From Cyclaneusma minus (lineage: Eukaryota > Ascomycota > Leotiomycetes > Marthamycetales > Marthamycetaceae), in the NCBI GenBank assembly GCA_037179335.1, contig JAKZHN010000049.1, positions 124,001 through 188,000 on the forward strand: DNA of 64,000 nt, read 5' to 3'. Shown here piece by piece: positions 34,507 through 46,009 of the stretch; the stretch's first letter is position 1; the number at the start of each line of letters is the position of its first letter. Made by a program: the position numbers and the translations under genes. Below the pieces are notes generated by a model. That model was not told the DNA's origin. It did not search any database and saw nothing but the letters and a program-made list of their open reading frames with translations.

Positions 34507-35115
34507 CTTGAAACACAGATTTGGAGACGTTGGCAGATATCAGGAATTTATGAGCAAGAACTCGAGTAATTCTTGAAGTGATGAACTGTAGGAGGTTCAG
34601 AACAATCTTGGGGTAATAAGATCACCTACGGAATCTATACAGTGAACTGCTCACCGAGGCCTGTCAGCCTCGAATGCGGCTGAACATACAGTATGTCAAA
34701 AACGGGATTTGAAATCCCGCCGCATGGCTGCGGAGATAAGACTTCATCTTGAACATGCCGTACTAGGCACGGTTCGTGGTGATTGAGGTGGTGTGGCGCC
34801 AAGACTTCCGACATTTAAGGCCCAAAACCCGGCGCTCTGAATCTGAGGAAGCCTGGCTTGTGCAACCCCTGGTCAGCATCACATTCCCCACACGCTATTA
34901 CTGGGGCTGACTGGCGGCGTAGAAACATAGCTGCTGCCGTCGAAGTATGGAAGATGCCAAAAATGCCTCAGCTTCTGATCACCCGTGCCTCGAACTCGCA
35001 TACCCCGTATTGGCAGATTGACGGGTAGACTACACGGATGGGCTTATTTCCAAGGTGGCGAGCTCACTCGGCACCCTATGTTGCGTGCATCGTCATTGCA
35101 CCCATCCGACACAGC
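34507..35115. other. Intergenic region
   Basis: No gene is supported in this 0.6-kb spacer between the secreted-protein gene and the 3' end of the GPI mannosyltransferase gene. Confidence 0.5.
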
Positions 35116-36558
35116 TCACCTAGTTTTGTTCCCATCCAGCCTGGCATTCTTGATGCCATCAAGGTTCCCAATATCTCTGACAAATATTCCCAACAGCCAG
35201 CAATTGACTGCAAAGAAGCCCAATCCAGCTCCCCACAGTCCCGGTACAAACGTGGTCTTTCCATTAAACTCCAGTTCGAACCCCTGTTGCAACCACAGCC
35301 CCTGACTGGCCACCCACAAGACTAACGCAGAAATCCCCACGTATGGTCTCTTCAACAGAGAAGAATACGACAGGTGGAACGGCAAGAGTGCCAAATACCA
35401 AATGAAGTACTGTGAGGTGCATACCTTGTTAAAGGTGACGAATGCGAAGGTTTGCGCAAGCATGGTGGATGGGAGATCGCGTTTTGCGAGGAGGGGAAGG
35501 GCGATGGCGGAGAGGAAGAGTTGAGGGAGGAAGGCAAGCGATTCGGGAGCGAATGTGGTGGATGATTCAGGCCGCGAGGAGCGGAGGTAGAGAAGAGTAT
35601 TGTAGGGAGAGAAATTGTGACGATGGTCGAGGCGAGTAACGTGGTGGAGAAAGGTATGTTGAAGGAAAGGGAAACCATACCTGACGTATAGTTAGACTCG
35701 ACTTCATCAAGACAATTTTGATATGGGAAGCCCGGACTCGAGTCTGGACTGGGGTCAAGGGCCAGATCACACTTACATCAAATACATCATCGCATTCAGC
35801 CCCATGAACGTGGAAAGGGAGACGATTGCAAGAGTGATCCTCTCCTTGTTAAGAAATCGCGTGATCGAAGCCAATACGCCATTTTCTTCCCCTTTACTCC
35901 GGGATTGGGAGCTATCCACCGGCTTCGCGAGATTTTCCTCATCCATCCACCAGACAATCGCGGGCGCATATATGAACGGGTAGATCTTGAAATGCACCCC
36001 CACGCCCAATAGCACTCCCGCCAACACTATCTTTCTCCCCAAAACAGCCCACAGCAGACCGACCACCATGACTCCCAGTAGCCCCTCAGAGCTTCCCCTT
36101 GTACTGATTGTCGCAACCATGGGGTTCAGCAGCCAGATACTCGCGAACTTCAGCGCTCCCTTTTGGCCCATCCCAGCCCCCTTTCCCCCACCATCCCTAA
36201 GGATCAAATACATGAACCATCCAGCAACTATGTCTGCGAGTGCGAAAATCACCTTCCCGAACGAGAACCATAGCCATTGCGGAGACCACGTGTTAGGGAG
36301 GAGGAGCCAGGCGAGCAGAGGGGTGTAGCGGTAAGTAGCACGGTCGTAAGGGGAGGCGCCGTGGGCGACGAAGCGCGATGCGTCGGTGAAGACATAGTAG
36401 TCGATGTCTGTGTATTTCAAGGGAGAATTGGCGTCTTGGTAGAGACCGTAGAGCAGAAGCACGGCGCGGAGGATGACGGCGGAGGTGAAGATGGGAAGAG
36501 GACGGAAGAACTGCATTTTGTCGGAATTCAGGGCGTCATTGGATGGCCAGCTCATCAA
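35116..36558 (-). CDS. GPI14: GPI mannosyltransferase I (PIG-M/GPI14)
   Basis: This enzyme adds the first mannose (alpha-1,4, from dolichol-phosphate mannose) to the glucosaminyl-phosphatidylinositol precursor of GPI anchors in the endoplasmic reticulum. Exons in transcription order are 35777-36558 and 35116-35680, giving 448 residues, normal for the family. The lumenal DXD-type motif is present in KYTDIDYYVFTDASRF. Further conserved pieces include SPYDRATYRYTPLLAW, FKIYPFIYAPA and, in exon 2, the FTFNKVCTSQYFIWYLALLP-type segment (positions near 35395-35440). Many hydrophobic segments fit a polytopic ER protein. An alternative start is the internal Met before QFFRPLP. The yapsin at the window start is a likely GPI-anchored client class, which is context only. 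Confidence 0.93.
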
Positions 36559-36808
36559 TTGAGAAACAGTTGCTCAATTGAGGCAAGCTAGGCCGACAAG
36601 CTTGCTGGAAGCCATCACGGTGACAGTGAGACTGAAGTGGAGTCAGGAGACGTTGGTGTTGAAGAGTGCAGCCTCACACACCAGCCTTCGGAGCTCGGCT
36701 CAACGATATGCCGACAGACAATCAAGAATCGACAGCCTCGCGCCCGCGCGGCTGCGTCTTTCGCAAACAACGGCGACTATATATCGACGACGACACCTGT
36801 TTTGAACC
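36559..36808. promoter_or_regulatory. Bidirectional promoter region GPI14/TRAX
   Basis: Only 250 bases separate the start codons of two divergently transcribed housekeeping genes, so both promoters and both leaders must lie here. I do not claim specific factor sites. Confidence 0.6.
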
Positions 36809-37812
36809 ATGTCAGGAAACAAACGGAATCGAGACGGCTCGCCCAAAGACAAGCCTGCCGCCAACATGTCTTCCTCACCCTTCATGCCCATGTTCGAGAC
36901 CTTCAGAGCCGAACTCGACGAGCATCATGATCGCCGTGAGAAGACCATCAAGGCCTCACGAGATATCACAGCTTTGAGCAAGAAAATGTGAGTCTTGCTT
37001 CCGCGGACCGTGTCTGTGGACCATGGCCGCCTCAGAAGTGGACATTTCAACTGACAAGTCTCTAGCATTTTCTCTTTACAAAGGTATGAATAGTCCACTT
37101 AGTCGTCACGAGATACATGTAGACCCCATATAGCAAGAATTCTTGCTTCCTGCGAACCTGTATCTGACTAAAGCCGGAAAACAGGGTTCGCAACCTCAAG
37201 GAGCCCATTCCCCCCAAAATCGCCGCCGAAGTCAACGACCGCTTTACCCAGATCCTCGCCCTCTTCGCCAGTGTAGCGCCCGACCTACAAGGTCTCAACG
37301 CTTGGCGCTACCAACGCAACATCTCCGGCGGCATCCAAGAATACCTAGAAGCTCTCTCCTTCGGCTACTACTTAGAACATCAGCGCTATATCACGCACGC
37401 CGAATGCTCCAACGCCCTCGCCCTCCCCGCTGCCACCCCTCACCCTATCCTCGTCACCCACGAAGACTACCTGCTAGGCCTCTTCGATCTCTCCGGCGAA
37501 ATGATGCGTTTCGCAATTACTACCATGGCTACCACCGGCACGCTCGCACGAAGCAAAAACGCGGTTTCCGGTGATGAGCGCACGATTCTGAGCGATATGC
37601 AAGCATTGCGGTCGTGTATGGAGGGGCTGATTGTGACCGGTTATGGAAATTATGGACTAGGAAAGGACATTAAGGGAAAGATGGAAGTCTTGAAGCAGAG
37701 CGTCGAGAAAGTGGAGAAAGCCGTCTTTGAGATGATTGTGCGGGGAAGGGAGAGGCCGAAGGGCTGGATGCCGGATTTGACCGAGGAGAGGGTGGGCGTG
37801 GAGAGCTATTAA
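36809..37812 (+). CDS. Translin-associated factor X (TRAX) family
   Basis: This is a Translin-superfamily protein of the TRAX type; with Translin it forms the C3PO-type RNA-binding nuclease complex in the cytoplasm and nucleus. Exons are 36809-36987, 37066-37083 (an 18-nt microexon encoding IFSLQ) and 37185-37812, giving 274 residues in phase. Diagnostic sequence includes FETFRAELDEHHDRREKTIK and SRDITALSKK followed by the microexon and RVRNLKEP. The helical core continues with WRYQRNISGGIQEYLEALSF and EDYLLGLFDLSGEMMRFAI. Catalytic acidic residues of active TRAX may correspond to Glu/Asp in these helices, but I cannot assign them surely. It could alternatively be Translin itself; the length and N-terminus favour TRAX. 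Confidence 0.9.
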
Positions 37813-38782
37813 GGCGCTGTCAGGATGCATTCGTATCGGTGAATGGCTGATGGTACATGCTTTTCGCCTCACGATGTTGGCTGATGGGCTCTAGTTAATG
37901 ACTCGAGCTCTAGTCGCGCGCATGATGCATGGATGTACGATATGGCATGGGATGACACGGTTCTTCGGGATGTGCAATGATTAACTTTTCAAACGAAGGA
38001 CATCTACGCATATCATGGTGAGCGCGAATCTCGAATAGAAATTCTCTGTGTCATAACCTGTTCGAGTTCCCTAATCCGACGGGACGGGAGACAGCGCGTT
38101 CGTGCTCCAGAGTGACATAGCCTTTGCCTCTGCGACCCCGGCATAACGCAAGACATATACTTGCGCTTACTGCGGCATAAAACTTTCTTCAAAGGCTGAA
38201 GAGACTGCATGCTGCACACATGCAACATCTCTCACGCCTGGATGAATTTCAAAATCGGGTGGGACTTGGAGGACGCATGTGTTGATTAGTACTTGGGGCT
38301 AAAGGGGCGGAAAAGGCGGACAGCACAAGTGGTGGAGTTGTGTTCCTTGATCGTGTTACTGCTGCTGCTTCTGCTTGAGGTAAAATGGCATTTGACAAAT
38401 TTCGACCTGGACATGAACGAAGAGGTTGGCTTCGAAGTGGAGTCTTGATTGGAAAGCAATGAGAACCCGACATTATCATTTCATATATAGGTACTCAAAT
38501 CACTAGCAAGGCAGAAGATAGAGCAAGCTAAAGGTTTTTAGAAGATTATAACATTGTCTGCTCTATGAAGCAGAAGCCAGGATGTGTCGTGTACAGGTCG
38601 ACGAACCTGGCGAAAGTCCAATCCCATTGAGCAAACTTTGCGCCGTAAGCAACAATATATTACTTTGCCGTCCTGGGTATACAAGTATCCCAGCGCCCAT
38701 GAAAGAGATAGCAGAAAGCCATGTAACATCGATGTAAACCGCGTCCCAAAGTAGACAGAAAATGCAAGCCAAATCACGCAAC
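37813..38782. other. Convergent intergenic region
   Basis: This spacer lies between the 3' ends of two convergent genes. No gene is supported. Confidence 0.5.
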
Positions 38783-41700
38783 TCATTCCTGGCGAGGGAT
38801 GTGGTGGCCACGGATCTGGTAACCAAGGCCGTTGACCCTGTTTAGTAGCACATTTTCCTCGCCGTAAAAAGTTCGAGGTGTGTACTGCCTCGATGGAGAA
38901 GATGATGAAGGGGGTAGGCCCGACGGTCCTACGGTCCACGTATGATGGTCCCGGTGCATAGATACCTCCCGAATCGGATCCCAGGCAAAAGAGTGATGGG
39001 CCTTGGGTGGGAGCTGCCTGTTTCGTAAGACCTCGGCGTCTTCGAGACGGCGCTCCTCGGAAGAGACCGACTGCCGATGCCCTCCACGGGGGCGTAAATT
39101 GGCAGGAGGCGCGGCAGCTTTGCTGCGAGTCGGAAACTCAGGAACTTGAAGCGCCTTTGGGTATGACACCGCGTTATATTGCTTACCGCTGCTATCTGTA
39201 CCAATTGCGTTTGAAGTCTCATCCACAAAATACCGGTGGCTTCCCTGGAACGAGTTGAAGCTGAGAAGTCCCGGAGCAATGTGCTGACCTCCACTCAACT
39301 TTGAGTCCTGGCGGACAGCAAGTGAGTTCGGGAATGATAGCACAGGACGCTTGGGGGATTTTACAGCGTATGGGTGCCGTTGGCGCTTTTGCGGACTTTG
39401 CGTATTCGAGCTCTTGTCATCGCGCTGTCTCTTTGTCGAGCCAGATGCTGGGCGCGCGGTTGAAGGTGCTGCTGAAGCCGATAAGCTTTCCTTTTTCGTG
39501 AACCCCTCACGTGTATACTTGATGGGTGATGAAACCCATTTTTCTCTCATGGAAGGAATTGGAGGTTTCTTCACGAATCGGAAGATCACCCCGTTCCCGT
39601 CCTCGCTCACACCTTGCTTCAACGCCTCTTCCAGGGCGTCATCCGCATGTTCCTCGGGCAATCCGAAGGGCACCCATTCGTTCCTCAACACGTCGTAATA
39701 CTGTCGCTCATGCTGAGCGTTGTCAAAGCCTGCCTGGCAGAAACAGAGCCAGACCAATTTCCGGTAAACGTGGTCAATAAGCAAGTGGGGCTTGTGCTTA
39801 AATTGTGGAAAGACCAGGTCGATAAAAGGCGTCTGAAACATTTTCTGGTCTTCGTGGCGTATAATCGCCAGGAACATGCCGTTCATGATCGTTGGGGGGT
39901 TCTGAGGGGACGCTGCGCTTGCTCCACGTTCAGCGCCAGATAGCACATCATCGTTGCGAACGACAGGAACCTCGTCCGATTGGTCTCCCGCCGCGAGCTC
40001 CGCATCGGCATTCTGTCGGTTCGTCTTCGATGGCTCTTTTTCCGCGACACGGTGCTTCTTGGCAGCTTCGCTATCACCCTCTTCGACGTGCTCATCCAGA
40101 GAAAGGTGTTCAAGCGCGAGTCCATCATCAGCATCGGCACGCTTCTTCCTCTCTTTTTTCTTCCTTCTCTTCCGTTCCGAGCTTTCACCCGCCACTTCTC
40201 CATCGTCATTGTGGAGATGCTCATGCAGGAGAGGACTTGCTGAGGATCGAGCCTCACAAGCAGCGCCCTTCTCTCGCTTTGACTTCTTCCTGTGCAGCGC
40301 TCTCGGCACAGTAACTTCCCGATCGTCCATATCAGCCTCAGATTCGGCTGATTCCTCGTCAGCAGCCTCATGAAAAGCCGAAGTCTCAAGAGATGGATCA
40401 TCAGCGAAGTCGTTCTTTTCCGAAGCTTTGGCCTTCCCCTTCTTCAATGCTAGCGCTTGAACTTCGGCCATCGGCTCGTCCTCCACACCAGAACGGATCC
40501 TCTTCGTCTTCATCTTCTTCTTCCGGCGGGGCTCACTGGCAACAGCTGCTTCCTCCACATCCTCGTCGTTCTCATCAGAGGCTCCATTGAGCGACAGCCT
40601 CCCAAGCGATGGCCCCGCATCGCTCTCCACTCGTTCGATAGAGGGAACAATGGCTACGCCACGTGGTACCTTATTTCGTCGGCGCGGCGGGCCAGGTGGG
40701 GATTGAGAGGCGAGAGGTGGTCTAAAGAGCGTCGTGACATCAGCATCCAGATCCTCAGAGATAGATATCGAGTCAGGGGTCTCTGATCCGGTGCGGGATG
40801 GAACGTACGATACTGTTCGGTGGCGCTGGTTCATAAACATCACGTCGACCGAGGCGCTTGGAGATGGGGCATGAGATCGTGATGTAGATCGCCGCACCAA
40901 GATAGTGTCTTCTAACTCCGCCTCCGCCCCTTCACGTGCCCCTTCCTCGTCGCTCCCCACAAAGGAGAATATCTCCCGTTCACGACGACTTCGACTCTTG
41001 ATAGCTGGCATCGCGTTTTTGTTTCCTGATACGCGCTTTGATGTTGCGGAGCCAGAGTTGGCGGGTGTATTGTTCTTGGAAAACGAGCCAGTATGTGGCA
41101 TTGGCACAATTGGAGTCTTGTCACGAATTGACAAATTGTCAACTAACTCATCAAAACTAAAGTCATCAGAGCTGGAGCCGTCGGAATCGTCACCAGACGG
41201 CTCTACTCCTGCCATGGCTGGGTGTGACGACCGGCCAAGGACTGGCACACTTGCGTTGACAGAAGGTGTTTCATCATCATCTGAAGGACCGTCCTCGGAG
41301 GATGTCTCATCCCCTGAAGTCGACTCTTCATCTGAAGGTGACTTCATCGCCCTTTCTCTCACCAAGACTTCCGCAGATGGCTGGGTACGTCGTCCTGCGA
41401 TGTCTGCCGCATAGCTTTTACGAACCATTTGCGGCCCGACGGAGGGGCTTTGCAAGGACGCACCATTTTCGCGTATTTTTTCTCTCCGTTTCAAGGACTC
41501 GCGACCAGTCATGAGAATCGAGTAAAGGGCCTTTTCTGCCCACTTCTCTGGTATTCGGTTGAAATAGGGCTGTCTTTGGCGATAAAATATGGCGACATAC
41601 TCCACAAGATCCTTGGCAGGTGCTCTCCCTTCCTTTTTGTGGAAGTCGTCATTGAGAACACCCTGGCTATTCAGCCTGGCCGCAAAGAAAATGCTCAGGT

Positions 41701-41878
41701 TCATATACGTTTTCTCTGTGATTCCCAGTCCTTCTTTCACGCATTTCTGAGTGTCGGTCAAACTGGGTTGGCCGATATTATCCAGCCTGTACCAATTTCC
41801 GGGGGGCAATGCTCTGGCTGAGCGCTCGATCGCCGGCGGTTCCATTGTTTTTGGTTTTGCTGGACACTTGGCGGCCAT
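38783..41878 (-). CDS. Large mostly disordered protein, unknown function
   Basis: I do not recognise the family. This is one intron-free frame of 1,031 codons. Residues about 25-145 look folded (PPGNWYRLDNIGQPSLTD; TYMNLSIFFAARLNSQGVLN; YFNRIPEKWAEKALYSILMT). The middle (about 150-640) is highly acidic and Ser-rich, then Lys/Arg-rich (RRKKKMKTKRIRS, KRRKKKERKKR), as in nuclear proteins. A second folded region at about 670-790 includes MNGMFLAIIRHEDQKMFQTP and LIDHVYRKLVWLCFCQAGFD. The C-terminal part is Pro/Ser-rich and ends in RVNGLGYQIRGHHIPRQE. An alternative Met at residue 12 could be the start. A nuclear location is inferred from composition only. Confidence 0.8.
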   Translation of the reverse strand: MAAKCPAKPKTMEPPAIERSARALPPGNWYRLDNIGQPSLTDTQKCVKEGLGITEKTYMNLSIFFAARLNSQGVLNDDFHKKEGRAPAKDLVEYVAIFYRQRQPYFNRIPEKWAEKALYSILMTGRESLKRREKIRENGASLQSPSVGPQMVRKSYAADIAGRRTQPSAEVLVRERAMKSPSDEESTSGDETSSEDGPSDDDETPSVNASVPVLGRSSHPAMAGVEPSGDDSDGSSSDDFSFDELVDNLSIRDKTPIVPMPHTGSFSKNNTPANSGSATSKRVSGNKNAMPAIKSRSRREREIFSFVGSDEEGAREGAEAELEDTILVRRSTSRSHAPSPSASVDVMFMNQRHRTVSYVPSRTGSETPDSISISEDLDADVTTLFRPPLASQSPPGPPRRRNKVPRGVAIVPSIERVESDAGPSLGRLSLNGASDENDEDVEEAAVASEPRRKKKMKTKRIRSGVEDEPMAEVQALALKKGKAKASEKNDFADDPSLETSAFHEAADEESAESEADMDDREVTVPRALHRKKSKREKGAACEARSSASPLLHEHLHNDDGEVAGESSERKRRKKKERKKRADADDGLALEHLSLDEHVEEGDSEAAKKHRVAEKEPSKTNRQNADAELAAGDQSDEVPVVRNDDVLSGAERGASAASPQNPPTIMNGMFLAIIRHEDQKMFQTPFIDLVFPQFKHKPHLLIDHVYRKLVWLCFCQAGFDNAQHERQYYDVLRNEWVPFGLPEEHADDALEEALKQGVSEDGNGVIFRFVKKPPIPSMREKWVSSPIKYTREGFTKKESLSASAAPSTARPASGSTKRQRDDKSSNTQSPQKRQRHPYAVKSPKRPVLSFPNSLAVRQDSKLSGGQHIAPGLLSFNSFQGSHRYFVDETSNAIGTDSSGKQYNAVSYPKALQVPEFPTRSKAAAPPANLRPRGGHRQSVSSEERRLEDAEVLRNRQLPPKAHHSFAWDPIREVSMHRDHHTWTVGPSGLPPSSSSPSRQYTPRTFYGEENVLLNRVNGLGYQIRGHHIPRQE

Positions 41879-42663
41879 GAGCTTGTAAACGTGGAAGATG
41901 GGGAAGAAGTGGAGGGACTTACAATGACAGGCGGTCAGAACTAGTGTGACAGCGGAGACGCACTGTCAAATTTACAGAGCAGAGGCGATCTACGAGGCTC
42001 TACGCGTGGGGACTGGGCGGAAATGTAGGGACGTCAGGCTGCACTGTGTTACCTTCCACTTAGCTGAGCCTTTGAAGGAGCATGGTGTGAGGCCCAAAGA
42101 GCTTACCTTGAAAGGCTTTGATGCTGGTCTCGAGTCCCAGAGCGCCTCTGGGGACAGAAGACTATCGGGAATACTGTGAGTTCAGAGTGGTGTCGTAATA
42201 GTCTGGGTGAAGTCAAGTTTGAAGTGACGTCTGGTGAGGCTGAAAATTGAGAGATGACGGCGAGAGGGCAACAAATCTGGCGGAAGAAGAATCCCTGGGC
42301 GCGTCCTCGAAGACGCGTCAGCCACGCGTGGCATTCGTGTAGTGGCACAGTACCAGATGTAAAGATCTTGAAGAGGCGAATTGGCTTTTGAGTTCGGGAA
42401 AGAGCGCGTCGAGTGGTCCTGCCGAAACTGGAGCCCCACAAGTGACACTGCAGTGCACCACCGGACTCAAAATGGCGTTGCGGTCTTTGCAGGTGTTTGC
42501 CAGCTCCCTGTCTAAATGGCCAGTTCGCGTCGTTTTTGGATTTGATGCAATGAAGCGAGACACAAAGAACCTCACGACATAAACAATCCAAGGATTGAAC
42601 CTCCAGCGACTTCCACAGATAATCCTGCTTCATCCGACAAGTCGTGGATCTTCCTCGAATCTC
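41879..42663. other. Intergenic region
   Basis: No gene is supported. It contains the promoter of the large gene starting at 41878. A 176-codon minus-strand frame at 42103-42633 has no protein-like features. Confidence 0.5.
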
Positions 42664-42993
42664 TCACTTCTTCACCACATTCTCACTCCCCTCATACCTA
42701 GGCGGATCCTGCCTTGTCAACTTTGCATAGTCGCTCCCAAAGCCCTCGTGTCCAAAAGCTTTCTGTGCATCATTTTGGCCGTCTCGGACCGCCCCAGCCT
42801 GGTCTCTCGCCGAGGCTGGTGGCGTGCCAAGCGACGAGAAGAACGACTTGGCTTTTGAAAGTAACGAAGACTTTGGCTTTGCTTCCGAAGCCTTGTCATC
42901 GGAAGGAAGGGAGTTCGGCATGGGTGATGCTCTGAAATTGCACGCACAAGTAATTGATGGGTTGGATGTGGAGAAAGGCTGGAGATCGAGCAT
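42664..42993 (-). CDS. Small hypothetical protein
   Basis: This is a 109-codon frame with coding-like composition that I do not recognise. An inner Met (MPNSLPSDDKASEAK, about 42921) may be the true start, giving about 85 residues. The sequence has a short amphipathic piece SLLSKAKSFFSSLGTP and a C-terminal charged and Gly-rich part (FGHEGFGSDYAKLTRQDPPR). No signal peptide is evident. It stands alone between long gene-free stretches. Confidence 0.45.
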   Translation of the reverse strand: MLDLQPFSTSNPSITCACNFRASPMPNSLPSDDKASEAKPKSSLLSKAKSFFSSLGTPPASARDQAGAVRDGQNDAQKAFGHEGFGSDYAKLTRQDPPRYEGSENVVKK

Positions 42994-44859
42994 TGGGGAG
43001 GACTCGACTCTTATTTCACTTGTGTTTTCGTTAACCTAGCAAAGGCAAGTGACTTAGATACGAGAACAATAGCAATAGTCAAGAGATGGTCTGGAAGGAA
43101 AAGCTATCCTGACAACACCAGAGTTCTCTTGTGCAGCGTTGGGGCCCCGACAGGAGACAACGGCCCAGAATGGATGACGAGATAGAAGATCTCGGCTCGG
43201 CACTTGACAAAGTTTAGATAAGACTAATATAATATGTACATATGGCTCAAGAGGAAGAGTGCTGGGCTTTGAAGACGTGACTGAAGATGTTCAGACTGTG
43301 ACAGAGGAGATGTCGTCTGCTTTGACTTTGGAGTTTCCCCGCAGCGGCAACAGCCAGCCTTTTGATACATGGTCCGTGCACCCCTTCTCCCATGGAGACT
43401 GGATGTCCTTGATGACGAACAACTCGTACCTGATTTGTGAAATTGAAATCTAGATCAGTCCCCAGCTTCACTCGAGTCCACTGTACTTACATGTGAGAAC
43501 TTGAAAGTGCACAGTTTCGTGAGAGTTTCCCCTCAGCTGCAGACGCCGACGCACTTGCATCTGGTCCCACTCTAACAAATGTGTCGCTGCCTGAAGCAAA
43601 CTCGCCTTCTCCAAAGTTCATGCAGCTTTGAAATGAGGAGCTTGTCTTTCTCGCGACTTACCAGGTCAGCCCAGCTCCCACCTTCGTTTCCACATGCCAG
43701 AAGCAATCAGCAAACAATGTTGCAGGGAGTTGCCAGGAATCAGCTGCAGAGTGTAAACTGTCTTGGTAACTCTCAGCTATCTCTCCTCTTGTCCACTGCA
43801 TGTTCTTGGTCCCTATCAAAATGTCAGCTTGTCAAAGTTAAACCTTCGCTGAACCCTAGATAGCAATGATATTGGCTCTTTTCAGTGTGACCTTGTGGCT
43901 TGAATTGAATCCTCTAGAGAGCCAATACAGACCTCTCCATCATAATCTCGTCGAGATGTACAAAAAGACCCGCGATACTGCCAGCCAGCTAGATAACCGA
44001 CTAGCTTCAGGAAGATTGGACTTCTAGTGCAAAACTGTGCACAGAGAACTCCAACTTGCCAACAGGGGCACCTAGAGAGCAGGCTGAATATCGATTTGCA
44101 ATGAAGCCCCTTTCCAGTCAGGATCCAGTAGTCTCCAGGCGCAAGATTGGACGTATTAGACATGCAGCGAAACCCCAAGGAGTCCAGCTAGATGCCAAGG
44201 CCGCTCATCCTCACCGAAAGAGTTCTGAGACGCGCCGTTTAGACCACCCTTAAAGACAAAATTGTGCAATCTGAAAGCTTTGTTAGCAGAGATACATGTT
44301 GCACAACTGCGTGCAGCCTTGCCATGGAAGACTCACGCTATTCTTCCATAGTAAGGTTGGTTGACATAGATGTGCAACGAACGCACCGACTGCCTTTTGC
44401 CAGTAGATCGGCCAACCAGAGAGGAGGTTGAGCATAGAAGTGGAAAACACTTGAGTAGGCTGCGTTCATGTGAAAGGGGAAGCCCCACCTTTCAACCGAA
44501 TGTCTGCTGATTCCAACCCGGTGGATATATTTTGGGTCCGTTGGCGTACATGAGCCTCGTTATTGCCGGACTTGACCAGGTCTTCCAGTGGTGAGATCCC
44601 TAGACTGGTGAGTAGGGTCAAGGGTGGAGAAATTCAGTACATAAAGAAACAGGTTATGTATCTGGTAAGGTTGTCAGCAGAAAATATGTTGGATTCGGCC
44701 TGTCCGTTCTAAGCACATATTCCAGACGTCGTTGATCAGATAGGGACCTAGGACGTGCCCCTGAAGCACGAATATCCCAGGCCATGAAAGAATCGTCGCT
44801 TTTGATTGCCTAGTGAAGACTTTTAGACCCCGGGCGCCTCAAAGAGAAAGTTGCCTCCC
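42994..44859. other. 1.9-kb gene-free region
   Basis: I find no supported gene, RNA or clear repeat here. Short frames on both strands lack coding character. Confidence 0.5.
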
Positions 44860-46009
44860 CTATAAGCGCTTCAAGATGTCCTCCAAGACCTGCTCGGTCG
44901 TTGCAGAACCGCCCAAATCGGGGCTAAGCAGCTTGCCCTCCTCCAAGTTCCCATCCACAGCTGCATAGATCTTGGCCGCTGCTTTCTCCTCGTTCAGGAA
45001 CTCCAACATCAACGCAACACTCCTGAGAGTCGCAATCGGGTTCGCAATGCCCTGTCCCATGATATCCGGGGCACTTCCATGGCACGGCTCTCCAATTGCA
45101 AAATCTTCTCCCACGTTCGCACTCGGCACAAGACCAAGAGATCCTACCAGAGCCGCAGCTCCATCGGAGAGGATGTCGCCATACAGGTTCGGGGCGACGA
45201 TGACATCGTAGGTCTCCGGCTGTCGGAAGAGCTTGTACACCATGGAGTCCACGATCTGCTCCTCCACACCAACACTCCCAAACTTCCAAACTGCAAGCGC
45301 CTCCCGTGCCGTGGACCTGAAGAGACCATCTGTTTGGCTCAACACATTTGACTTGTGAGTGATCGTCACCAACGGCTTGCTGTGGATGCTCTTGGTGCCA
45401 TTGTCTCTGATCTTCTGACGTCTTAGGGCAATCTCCCCAGCCATGGTAGCAATCCTGAAGCTGGCTCGTTGCGAGATACGCTTGATTGCTTCCGCCACTT
45501 TGCCACTGCCGTCGGCTGCATCATATGTCTTCTCCTCTTTGACATATAAGTCCTCGGTGTTCTCGCGCACAATGACCATGTCAATGGGGGTCTTGGCCGT
45601 CATGACGGTCTTGACTGGGCGCACATTGGCGTATAGATCTAGCTTCTTTCGCAGGGCAACAATAGGTGAGGAGTATCCCTTGACGGCCTTGGACGGCGAG
45701 CTGACAGCGCCGAATAGGGCACCATCGCATTCTTTCTTGAGCACTTCGACGGTTTTGTCGGGGAGAGCGGCACCGGTTTTCTCGAAGGTTTCAAAGCCGG
45801 CATCGAGATCGACGAAGGAGAATTTGAGGTTGAGCGAGGAGGGGAGAGCTTCTAGGAGTTTGCGACCAGCAGGGATGACCTCTCTGCCGATGCCATCACC
45901 GGGAATGAGACCTGGCAGATGTCAGTTCGGAATTGTCTTCGATGAAGAAAGAGGTTCAGCAATTGGGAGACAGCTTCCACCTACCGATGCGCAAAGTTCT
46001 GGCAGCCAT
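44860..46009 (-). CDS. LYS12: Homoisocitrate dehydrogenase (lysine biosynthesis)
   Basis: This NAD-dependent beta-decarboxylating dehydrogenase converts homoisocitrate to 2-oxoadipate in the fungal alpha-aminoadipate pathway to lysine, in mitochondria. Exons in transcription order are 45985-46009 (25 nt) and 44860-45911, giving 358 residues in phase. The N-terminal LIPGDGIGREV, the substrate loop VIVRENTEDLYVKEEKTYD, GKVAEAIKRISQRASFRIA, SNVLSQTDGLFR, the metal-binding NLYGDILSDGAAALVGSLG and EPCHGSAPDIMGQGIANP are all present. The ENTEDLY and SNVLSQTDGLFR segments favour homoisocitrate over 3-isopropylmalate or isocitrate as substrate. No obvious long mitochondrial presequence is visible, so import may use the first residues or another exon. 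The start ATG has A at -3. Confidence 0.92.

Noticed and set aside
42103..42633. 176-codon minus-strand frame
   Set aside because: It has no recognisable domain, odd composition and no splice or start support.
44860..46009. 3-isopropylmalate dehydrogenase (LEU2) as the identity of the decarboxylating dehydrogenase
   Set aside because: The VRENTEDLYVKEE and SNVLSQTDGLFR segments fit homoisocitrate dehydrogenase better than 3-isopropylmalate dehydrogenase.
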